Made by a program: the position numbers and the translations under genes. DNA of 8,543 nt from Paracoccaceae bacterium. Lineage in GTDB: Bacteria; Pseudomonadota; Alphaproteobacteria; Rhodobacterales; Rhodobacteraceae. The notes beneath the pieces were generated by a model. It made no database searches. It saw only the letters and a list, made by a program, of their open reading frames with translations, and was not told the DNA's origin. Location: contig JAGRMK010000105.1 in assembly GCA_020441345.1 (NCBI GenBank), positions 1-8,543 of the forward strand, given 5' to 3'. Below are positions 1-5,043 of this stretch, piece after piece (position 1 is the first letter of the stretch; each line of letters starts with the position of its first letter).

Positions 1-336
1 TGGTATTCGCTGGGCACCGCCGACATGCTGGACGTGGCCTTCATGGGGATGCACGTTGCGCAAATGACCCACCCGGCGGAAATGGCGCGCTGCTTTGACA
101 TGGTGACGACCCAGAATGCGGCGATCATGGGGTTGCAGGGCTACGGGCTGGCGCCTGGCTGCACCGCGTCGCTGGTGGTGCTGGACGCCGGCAACCCAGT
201 CGAGGCCCTGCGCCTGAGGCCCGCGCGGGTGGCGGTGGTGTCCAAGGGGCGGCTGGTTGCCACGCAGCCACGTGCCGACGCAAGGCTGTCGGTTCCCGGT
301 CGCCCCGATCAGGTGCGCCGCCGCTTCGCGGTCTGA
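1..336 (+). CDS. codA: Cytosine deaminase-like amidohydrolase, C-terminal part (5' end outside window)
   Basis: This is the last 111 residues of an amidohydrolase-superfamily metal-dependent deaminase. The frame is open from the first base of the window and stops with TGA. The segment begins WYSLGTADMLDVAFMGMHVA and continues through a stretch ending QGYGLAPGC. Both match the end of the (beta/alpha)8 barrel and the C-terminal beta-sandwich of CodA-type cytosine deaminases, which convert cytosine to uracil plus ammonia in pyrimidine salvage. The following stretch, VVLDAGNPVEALRLRP, is the typical small C-terminal beta domain. The metal ligands lie upstream of the window, so activity cannot be judged here. 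The gene converges with the next minus-strand gene across about 30 bp, and I see no obvious terminator hairpin between them. Isocytosine or another pyrimidine/creatinine-type substrate remains possible. Confidence 0.85.
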   Translation, partial: WYSLGTADMLDVAFMGMHVAQMTHPAEMARCFDMVTTQNAAIMGLQGYGLAPGCTASLVVLDAGNPVEALRLRPARVAVVSKGRLVATQPRADARLSVPGRPDQVRRRFAV

Positions 337-366
337 GCATGCAGTCGCGCGGGCACCCCAGACGCG

Positions 367-1089
367 CTAGGCTTTGAGCGCATCGGCCAAAAACCAGAGG
401 ATACCCATCAGAACAGGCTGGTGGATCAGATAGATCCACAGGCTGCGCTGACCGGCCCAGGCCAGCGCGCGCGCGACCGGGCCCAGGCGGCGGTCGGCGC
501 GACCACGCGGCAAGAACCGGGCGGCGGCCATACCCAGCAGGAATGGGCCGAACCAGGGAAAGATCGGCTCCAGATCCATGCTCAGGGGCACCGCGCTGGA
601 GAACCCGACCCAGGCCAGCCACCGGGTGTTGAACAGGTCGGCATTCAGCCCATAGGGGAGCGCCCAGACCAGCAGGCCCAAACCCACCAGCACCGGCACT
701 GGCACCCTCAGAAACGCCAGCCCCAGCACGCGGCTGGTGGCGATGATGTGCAGGATGCCGAAAAAGACGAACATATGCGGCATGGCGATCCAGGTTGCCG
801 CGCTGACCGCCACCGCCGCCAACACGACCAGACCGGTGCCGCGCCGAAAGCTGCGCCAACGCACGCCCGCGCCATGCGCAAGGATGAAGCTGACCCCGGC
901 CAGGAACACGAAACTGCCCGCAACCAGGCGGGCGAAGATCATCCAGCCCGGCTGGCTTACCGTGCCCAGCGGCACGAAACCGACCATCTCCAGGTCAAAG
1001 GTCAGGTGAAACACCACCATCCCGATCAGTGCCACGCCACGGGCAATGTCGATGCCGGGCACGCGCAAGGAAGCAGAGAAAACTGTCAC
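367..1089 (-). CDS. DUF1624 / HGSNAT-like membrane protein
   Basis: This is a 240-aa polytopic inner-membrane protein of the HGSNAT catalytic-domain family (DUF1624, heparan-alpha-glucosaminide N-acetyltransferase-like). The N-terminus has the family signature PGIDIARGVALIGMVVFH (about residues 11-28), followed by hydrophobic segments near 50-70, 86-118, 130-146, 176-190 and 214-236. FGILHIIA (110-117) and YLIHQPVL (220-227) are further conserved blocks. Members are thought to move acyl groups across membranes onto sugars, but the bacterial substrate is unknown. The reading frame runs open far upstream to about 1941, and that extension is low-complexity shadow. I chose GTG at 1089 because the signature begins ten residues later and an AAAGGG purine run precedes it. 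The protein is shorter than animal HGSNAT but normal for proteobacterial members. It lies downstream of the MraZ-like gene on the same strand (116 bp gap) and could be co-transcribed. The function in this organism is inferred only from family membership. Confidence 0.8.
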   Translation of the reverse strand: MTVFSASLRVPGIDIARGVALIGMVVFHLTFDLEMVGFVPLGTVSQPGWMIFARLVAGSFVFLAGVSFILAHGAGVRWRSFRRGTGLVVLAAVAVSAATWIAMPHMFVFFGILHIIATSRVLGLAFLRVPVPVLVGLGLLVWALPYGLNADLFNTRWLAWVGFSSAVPLSMDLEPIFPWFGPFLLGMAAARFLPRGRADRRLGPVARALAWAGQRSLWIYLIHQPVLMGILWFLADALKA

Positions 1090-1205
1090 GAAGGCCCTTT
1101 CGCGGGGGAATGAACGGCGGTGCAAGTTTAGGCGGACCGCGGGAAAATGCGAGGGTGAAACCACCGGCGGACCGGGGTTGCTCGAGCGTTGGCTGGCTTG
1201 CGTGT

Positions 1206-1610
1206 TCAGGTGGCGGGGGGGCCTGGCCATTCTGCCTGCGGCCAGAACCCGAGATGATCGCCCAGCCCCTGACAGACCACGGGCGCCCCCGGTTCCAGCC
1301 TGCACGTCGCCAGGACCGACAGCGGAATGCTCAACCCGGCGTCTGGGTCGAAATCCAACCGGATGCTTTTGCCGAAAAAGGCCCGTTCCAGGGCCGCGCG
1401 CTCTTGGGTGCCGCGTGGCATGGTTGCGATCCTGGTCTCGATTTTCGCCACGGCATCGACCGGATACAAGCGCAGATCGGGCCGGCGCAATCCGTAAACA
1501 CAGAGCGCCGCGCAGCCCGTCAGAAACGGTCGCGCCATGGCGGGCAGCAGGGCAATCCGCCCGGTATGGTCGAAGGCAAGGGTGGTGTGCCCGGTAAGTT
1601 GCCTGATCAT
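1206..1610 (-). CDS. Solitary MraZ-like (double SpoVT/AbrB fold) protein
   Basis: This 134-aa protein matches the layout of MraZ, the dcw-cluster transcription factor with two swapped-hairpin AbrB-like domains. The first domain has FDHTGRIALLP (residues 13-23), which carries the DxxGR DNA-binding loop. The linker helix PRGTQERAALERAFFGKSI (65-83) is very close to the alphaproteobacterial MraZ linker. The second domain has DPDAGLSIP (88-96) and ends VCQGLGDHLGFWPQAEW. In the second loop the usual Gly-Arg is Gly-Leu, so one DNA-binding loop looks degenerate. The frame extends upstream to 1712. I chose ATG at 1610 because it aligns with the usual MraZ N-terminus and has AAAGGG 6 nt upstream. mraZ normally sits upstream of rsmH/ftsL, and no division or murein gene is next to this copy. 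It is therefore probably a paralogue or MraZ-derived regulator. It is transcribed divergently from rplS. Its target is unknown. Confidence 0.72.
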   Translation of the reverse strand: MIRQLTGHTTLAFDHTGRIALLPAMARPFLTGCAALCVYGLRRPDLRLYPVDAVAKIETRIATMPRGTQERAALERAFFGKSIRLDFDPDAGLSIPLSVLATCRLEPGAPVVCQGLGDHLGFWPQAEWPGPPAT

Positions 1611-1717
1611 CGTCTGCCCTTTGCGTGCGCCCCGCCCTTGATCGACCGTGCGAGGCATGGCCAGTCTCTCGTAAAACCGGCGTGCCGCCAACCGCCTTCT
1701 TCGTCGCGCCATCGCGC

Positions 1718-1746
1718 TTGACCCGCGCCGCGGCGGGGCCTATACC
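1718..1746 (+). promoter_or_regulatory. Predicted sigma70-type promoter for rplS-rpmE
   Basis: TTGACC at 1718-1723 and TATACC at 1741-1746 are separated by exactly 17 nt. Each hexamer is one or two changes from the consensus, which is strong for such GC-rich DNA. The predicted start site (about 1753) coincides with the base of the first leader hairpin. This suggests that rplS is transcribed from its own promoter and is not driven from an upstream ribosomal operon. Confidence 0.6.
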
Positions 1747-1751
1747 GCGCC

Positions 1752-1968
1752 GGTCTGGGGCCGGAATCGGCCACCGGACCAGTGCCTGCGTCGCCCCTGT
1801 CTTCTTCGGCAGATCCCCGGCTTCGCAGGGCCGAAACCGGAAACGACGACCTACTCTCTGGCGGGCTGCCCCCCTTTGCGGGCGCGGCGGGACCCGATCG
1901 AAGACACAGAGCTCTGGGCGGCACACACCTTCACGGACCAACCGTGAGCGAAGATAGGAGTAGATCAG
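1752..1968 (+). promoter_or_regulatory. Candidate structured 5' leader of the rplS (L19) mRNA
   Basis: Downstream of the predicted promoter lies about 215 nt of untranslated RNA. At its 5' end, 1752-1780 folds into a stem of 12 pairs, with one wobble and one bulged A, closed by a GAAT loop. Next, CCTGCG and CGCAGG arms enclose a smaller hairpin, CTGTC/GGCAG. Just before the gene, TCACGG (1931-1936) pairs perfectly with CCGTGA (1942-1947) around a 5-nt loop, ending 8 nt before the AGGAG ribosome-binding site. Ribosomal-protein leaders often bind their own product to control translation. That role here is inference, and I do not recognise a named RNA family. Confidence 0.42.
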
Positions 1969-2349
1969 ATGAACCTGATCGCACAGATCGAAGCCGAGCA
2001 GATTGCCGCTCTGGCCAAGGATATCCCAGATTTCAAAGCTGGCGACACCGTGCGCGTCGGCTACAAGGTGACCGAAGGCACGCGGTCGCGTGTCCAGATG
2101 TTCGAAGGCGTCTGCATCAGCCGTCGCAACGGTGCTGGCATTGCCGGTTCGTTCACCGTTCGCAAGATTTCGTTCGGCGAAGGCGTGGAACGTATGTTCC
2201 CGCTCTATTCGACCAACATCGACAGCATCACCGTGGTGCGTCGTGGCCGTGTCCGTCGCGCCAAGCTGTACTATCTGCGCGATCGTCGCGGCAAGTCGGC
2301 CCGTATCGCAGAAAAGACCAACTATCGCGCGCTGCGCGACGCTGAGTGA
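1969..2349 (+). CDS. rplS: 50S ribosomal protein L19
   Basis: This 126-aa protein is a full-length bacterial L19, a large-subunit protein located at the interface with the 30S subunit. Typical blocks are visible: FKAGDTVRVGYKVTEG near residues 23-38, MFEGVCISRRNGAG near 45-58, SFTVRKISFGEGVERMFPLY near 61-80, and the basic RRGRVRRAKLYYLRDRRGK tail. The ATG at 1969 has AGGAG 8 nt upstream. In many proteobacteria rplS follows rpsP-rimM-trmD. Here it instead starts a transcription unit behind its own promoter and leader, with divergent non-ribosomal genes upstream. The rpmE gene follows after 11 nt, so the two are almost certainly co-transcribed. Confidence 0.97.
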   Translation: MNLIAQIEAEQIAALAKDIPDFKAGDTVRVGYKVTEGTRSRVQMFEGVCISRRNGAGIAGSFTVRKISFGEGVERMFPLYSTNIDSITVVRRGRVRRAKLYYLRDRRGKSARIAEKTNYRALRDAE

Positions 2350-2360
2350 GGAGCCTGACC

Positions 2361-2582
2361 ATGAAAGACGCGATTCATCCCGAATACCACACGATCAACG
2401 TCAAGCTGGTCGATGGCACCGTTGTTCAGATGCGCTCGACCTGGGGTGCCGAGGGCGACACCATGGCCCTCGATATCGATCCCAGCGTGCACCCGGCCTG
2501 GACCGGCGGCACCTCGCGCCTGATGGATACCGGCGGCCGTGTGTCGAAGTTCAAGAACAAATACGCTGGTCTCGGTTTCTGA
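2361..2582 (+). CDS. rpmE: 50S ribosomal protein L31 (cysteine-free type)
   Basis: This 73-aa protein begins MKDAIHPEYHTINVKLVDGT and contains the family blocks DIDPSVHPAWTGG and RVSKFKNKYAGLGF. These identify L31, a peripheral large-subunit protein that bridges to the 30S head. It has no cysteines, so it belongs to the class without the zinc-binding ribbon seen in E. coli RpmE, as is usual in alphaproteobacteria. I chose ATG at 2361 over an in-frame GTG at 2346, which lies inside the end of rplS. The reason is that TGAGGAG, overlapping the rplS stop, ends 7 nt before the ATG, and the family N-terminus begins there. It is the last gene of the operon and is followed by a terminator hairpin. 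Confidence 0.96.
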   Translation: MKDAIHPEYHTINVKLVDGTVVQMRSTWGAEGDTMALDIDPSVHPAWTGGTSRLMDTGGRVSKFKNKYAGLGF

Positions 2583-2604
2583 GAAACCGCTTGCGTTTGA
2601 CGAC

Positions 2605-2633
2605 AACGCCGTCCCAGTTTGGGGCGGCGTTTT
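2605..2633 (+). terminator. Factor-independent terminator after rpmE
   Basis: An 11-bp stem is formed by 2605-2615 (AACGCCGTCCC) and 2621-2631 (GGGGCGGCGTT) with a single T-G wobble and the loop AGTTT. It is followed by a short T run and a T-rich stretch. It starts 22 nt after the rpmE stop and ends 28 nt before the antiporter start codon. Confidence 0.85.
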
Positions 2634-2661
2634 GCATTTCTGCCCCCACAAAGGAAACCCC

Positions 2662-3846
2662 ATGACCCCGGCCACCGCCTTTATCGCCCTCGGTCTCTTG
2701 TTCCTGCTGGGGCTGGTTGCGGACATGGTTGGCCACAAGACCCGCTTGCCGCGCGTCACTCTGTTGCTTGTGCTGGGGGTCGTGATGGGGCGGCCGGGCT
2801 TCAACGTGATCCCGGAGGCCGCCATCGAGGGTTTCGAATGGTTGTCCACGCTGGCTTTGTCCATGGTTGCATTCTTGATGGGCGGGTCGCTGGAGCGGTC
2901 GCGCCTGAAGGCTTATGGACGTGACATCCTTGCGGTGTCGCTGGCCGTCGTCATCACCTCGGTTGTCCTGATCACCGGACCGCTGATCCTGTTCGGGGTT
3001 CCGGCAGAATTGGCGTTGGTTCTTGGCGCGCTGGCCTGCGCGACCGACCCCGCGGCCACCCGTGAAACCATCGCGCCCGGCGACCGCAAGGGGCGATTTG
3101 CCGGCAAGCTCGAAGGCATTGTCGCCATCGACGACGCCTGGGGCCTGATCGTGTTCGGCTTGGCGATTGTCGTGGCGCAAAGCCTTTCCGGCCCGACGGA
3201 TTGGGCGATCTTTGGCGAAGCCCTGCGCGAGATCGGGGGCGCGGTTGTTCTGGGCATGATCATCGGGTTTCCGGCGGCCTATCTGACCGGTCGCATTACG
3301 CCCGGAGAGCCCCTGCGGACCGAGGCGCTGGGCATCGTGTTCCTGGCCTCTGGGCTGGCCATGTATTTCGAGGTGTCGTTCCTGCTGACCGCTATGACCC
3401 TGGGCGCGGTCATCACCAACATGGCCCGCCATCATCGTCGGTCCTTCGATGAGATCGAGGGTTTCCGCTGGCCCTTCATGGTGCTGTTTTTCCTTTTGGC
3501 CGGTGCCTCGCTGGATGCGGCTGCCTTCTTCAATCTGGGCGCGCTGGGTGTGGCTTATGTGGTACTGCGGATCCTGGCGCGGTTCGTCGGCGGATGGATC
3601 GGCGGCACGGTGGCCGGGTCGCCCGTCGTGGAACGCCGATGGTTCGGGGTGGCGCTGTTGTCGCAGGCCGGTGTCGCCGTGGGCATGGCGCTGGTGGCGG
3701 CGCAGTCGTTTCCAGAGTTCGCAGAGACCATCCTGACCCTGACCATCGGCGCAACGGTCGTGTTCGAGGTGATCGGTCCGATCGGCGTCGCGATTTCGCT
3801 GCGCCGCGTCAAAGGCGCTTCCAGTTCATCGGCCGCCGACCTATAG
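2662..3846 (+). CDS. Cation:proton antiporter (Na_H_Exchanger family)
   Basis: This 394-aa inner-membrane protein has about 11-13 hydrophobic segments spread from residue 3 to about 380. It belongs to the monovalent cation/proton antiporter superfamily (PF00999), whose members exchange Na+ or K+ for H+ to control pH and salt. The unwound-helix motif ATDPAA is at 127-132. The ion-binding helix carries AIDDAWG with the double aspartate D157-D158, which resembles the electrogenic CPA2/NapA-like type more than the ND type of CPA1. LLSQAGVAVGMAL (332-344) is another family block. No regulatory RCK/TrkA domain follows, since the protein ends just after the last membrane segment. The ATG at 2662 has AAAGGA 6 nt upstream. 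The gene lies only 28 bp past a strong terminator, and I see no clear promoter in that gap. mipZ follows after 36 bp. The ion specificity cannot be told from the sequence. Confidence 0.88.
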   Translation: MTPATAFIALGLLFLLGLVADMVGHKTRLPRVTLLLVLGVVMGRPGFNVIPEAAIEGFEWLSTLALSMVAFLMGGSLERSRLKAYGRDILAVSLAVVITSVVLITGPLILFGVPAELALVLGALACATDPAATRETIAPGDRKGRFAGKLEGIVAIDDAWGLIVFGLAIVVAQSLSGPTDWAIFGEALREIGGAVVLGMIIGFPAAYLTGRITPGEPLRTEALGIVFLASGLAMYFEVSFLLTAMTLGAVITNMARHHRRSFDEIEGFRWPFMVLFFLLAGASLDAAAFFNLGALGVAYVVLRILARFVGGWIGGTVAGSPVVERRWFGVALLSQAGVAVGMALVAAQSFPEFAETILTLTIGATVVFEVIGPIGVAISLRRVKGASSSSAADL

Positions 3847-3882
3847 TCGCCGCTCGTTTTTTAACCCAGACAAGGACGCAAC

Positions 3883-4692
3883 GTGGCGCATATCATCGTC
3901 ACCGGCAACGAAAAGGGCGGGTCGGGAAAATCGACCACCGCGATGCATGTCGCGACGGCGCTTGCCCGGATGGGGCACAAGGTCGGGGCGTTGGACCTGG
4001 ACCTGCGTCAGCGAAGCTTTGGCCGGTATATCGAGAACCGCATGGCGATGTGCGCGCATGAGCGACTGGCCTTGCCGACGCCGCAATATCGTGAGTTGCC
4101 CGAGATCGACGCCAGCCGTCTTGCGCCGCATGAGAACGTCAACGATCACCGCCTGTCCGAGGCGATCAGCGGGCTGGACGCGGAATGCGAATTCGTGGTG
4201 ATCGACTGCCCCGGCAGCCACACGCGCCTGAGCCAGGTCGCGCATTCGCTGGCCGATACGCTGATCACGCCGATGAATGACAGTTTCGTCGATTTCGATC
4301 TGCTGGCGCGGATCGAGCCCCTCAGCAACAAGGTGCTGGGCCCGTCGATCTATGCGGAAATGGTCTGGCAGGCGCGTCAGTTGCGCGCGCAGGCCGGGTT
4401 GAAGCCGATCGACTGGATCGTGCTGCGCAACCGTCTGGGCGCGCAGCAGATGCACAACAAGCGCAAGGTCGGCGAGGCGCTGGATCAATTGGCCAAGCGC
4501 ATCGGCTTTCGTGTGGCGCCCGGGTTCAACGAACGCGTGATCTTCCGCGAGCTGTTCCCGCGCGGCCTGACGCTGCTCGATCTGCGCGACATGGGCGTCG
4601 ATCAGCTGAACATGTCGAATGTCGCCGCCCGGCAGGAATTGCGCGATCTGTTGACCGCGCTGCGCCTGCCCGGCGTCAGGGTCAGTGTTTGA
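3883..4692 (+). CDS. mipZ: Division-plane positioning ATPase MipZ
   Basis: This 269-aa cytoplasmic ATPase of the ParA/MinD (deviant Walker) family is closely similar to alphaproteobacterial MipZ. MipZ forms a bipolar gradient through ParB at the chromosome origins and blocks FtsZ assembly away from midcell. NEKGGSGKST (residues 9-18) is the deviant Walker A box with signature Lys11 and P-loop Lys16. LDLDLRQRSF (37-46) includes D40, the catalytic Asp equivalent. VVIDCPG (105-111) is Walker B. TPMNDSFVDFDLL, WIVLRNRLGAQQMHNKRK and RVIFRELFPRGLTLLDL are MipZ-specific blocks. The start is GTG at 3883 with AAGGA 6 nt upstream. An internal ATG would cut off the nucleotide site. Neither parA/parB nor ftsZ is in the window. 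Its 3' end overlaps the convergent small gene by 11 bp. Confidence 0.95.
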   Translation: MAHIIVTGNEKGGSGKSTTAMHVATALARMGHKVGALDLDLRQRSFGRYIENRMAMCAHERLALPTPQYRELPEIDASRLAPHENVNDHRLSEAISGLDAECEFVVIDCPGSHTRLSQVAHSLADTLITPMNDSFVDFDLLARIEPLSNKVLGPSIYAEMVWQARQLRAQAGLKPIDWIVLRNRLGAQQMHNKRKVGEALDQLAKRIGFRVAPGFNERVIFRELFPRGLTLLDLRDMGVDQLNMSNVAARQELRDLLTALRLPGVRVSV

Positions 4693-4840
4693 AGAACCGC
4701 TTTTCCGGCAGGGCCTCGGGCATCGACCGCTGCATCTCGTCGAGGCGCATCAGGACGCGGTCCTCTTCGTCGGCGAAGATGTTGAACGGCAGTTTCACCG
4801 CGTTGCCAAGACGACCGAGGGTGGAAGGTTGAGCTTTCAT
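4682..4840 (-). CDS. Small 52-aa protein of unknown function
   Basis: This is a short gene read on the minus strand from ATG at 4840 to TGA at 4682. It encodes a soluble, charged protein beginning MKAQPSTLGRLGNAVKLPFN, with an acidic patch (FADEEDRV, about residues 22-29), a predicted amphipathic helix (VLMRLDEMQRSM) and a basic end, EKRFFKH. Support for coding is an AAAGGA ribosome-binding site 8 nt before the ATG, strong G/C preference at third codon positions, a sensible composition and no competing gene on the other strand. It converges with mipZ, and the last 11 bp of the two genes overlap. I do not recognise a family. No transmembrane segment, signal peptide or metal motif is visible. 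Confidence 0.68.
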   Translation of the reverse strand: MKAQPSTLGRLGNAVKLPFNIFADEEDRVLMRLDEMQRSMPEALPEKRFFKH

Positions 4841-4921
4841 GGTGCGTTTCCTTTCTGGATCACCGGGTATGAAGCGACCCTGCCGCCGGGCTGTGGCAAG
4901 AGTTGGGCAACCCCGTGGTCG

Positions 4922-4944
4922 CTTGGCGGTAAGACTGGGCCAAG
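4922..4944. promoter_or_regulatory. Perfect 6-bp dyad in the small ORF/photolyase divergent region
   Basis: CTTGGC (4922-4927) and GCCAAG (4939-4944) form a perfect inverted repeat with an 11-nt spacer. It lies between the divergently transcribed small gene (start 4840) and the photolyase gene (start 5044). Its arms and spacing would suit a dimeric regulator, but it may be chance in GC-rich DNA. No T run follows, so it is not a terminator. Confidence 0.25.
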
Positions 4945-4961
4945 TTGACGGCAGAGACCTG

Positions 4962-4991
4962 TTGCGGTGTCGGGCGAATTAGGGGTAAACC
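4962..4991 (+). promoter_or_regulatory. Possible promoter for photolyase-DUF2256
   Basis: TTGCGG (4962-4967) is followed after 18 nt by TAAACC (4986-4991), or after 17 nt by GTAAAC. Both hexamers are only partial matches to the sigma70 consensus. The location, about 50 nt before the photolyase start codon, is suitable. An alternative sigma factor of the light/oxidative-stress response is equally possible. Confidence 0.28.
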
Positions 4992-5043
4992 GTGAACATC
5001 GGCGGTGCGGCCGGGTCGTATCGCGTCACGGGGGCTGGTGTTC

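Larger units (their letters stand above)
1611..1968. other. 358-bp divergent control region between the MraZ-like gene and rplS
   Basis: This is the longest stretch of the window without a supported gene. Long frames cross it in several directions, but they are Arg/Pro/Gly-rich, have no recognisable family and mirror GC bias. It holds a plus-strand sigma70-like promoter (1718-1746) and then about 215 nt of likely rplS leader with hairpins. The part nearest the MraZ-like gene (1611-1717) holds only that gene's ribosome-binding site. I could not pick a convincing minus-strand promoter in it. Confidence 0.6.

Noticed and set aside
421..1721. Long plus-strand frames of about 230 codons (421-1113 and 1029-1721)
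   Set aside because: They are antisense shadows of the DUF1624 and MraZ-like genes, with His/Gln/Arg/Pro-rich composition and no recognisable domains.
1090..1941. Long minus-strand upstream extension of the DUF1624 frame (to 1941)
   Set aside because: The extra 284 residues are Arg/Pro/Gly-rich with no family match, cover the MraZ-like gene in another frame and lie outside the protein signature. The GTG at 1089 has its own ribosome-binding site.
2551..3435. 294-codon minus-strand frame opposite the antiporter
   Set aside because: It is a shadow frame rich in Gln, His, Arg and Asp, mirroring the hydrophobic codons of the real antiporter gene. No ribosome-binding site or family was seen.
3837..3862. 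Possible terminator between the antiporter and mipZ (CGAC-CTATA-GTCG then TTTTTT)
   Set aside because: The stem has only four continuous pairs and 6 nt separate it from the T run. It is too weak to call.
3841..4488. 215-codon minus-strand frame opposite mipZ
   Set aside because: It is fully antisense to a clear MipZ gene with all ATPase motifs, and its composition is typical of a shadow.
4841..4870. TGATCC on the minus strand as a sigma-E-type -35 element
   Set aside because: It lies only about 15 nt before the small gene's start codon, which is too close to serve as its -35, and no matching -10 is present for the photolyase direction.
4685..4948. 87-codon plus-strand frame starting inside the end of mipZ
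   Set aside because: It has a GTG start without a ribosome-binding site. It runs antisense to the better supported 52-aa gene and continues into the intergenic region with no coding bias.
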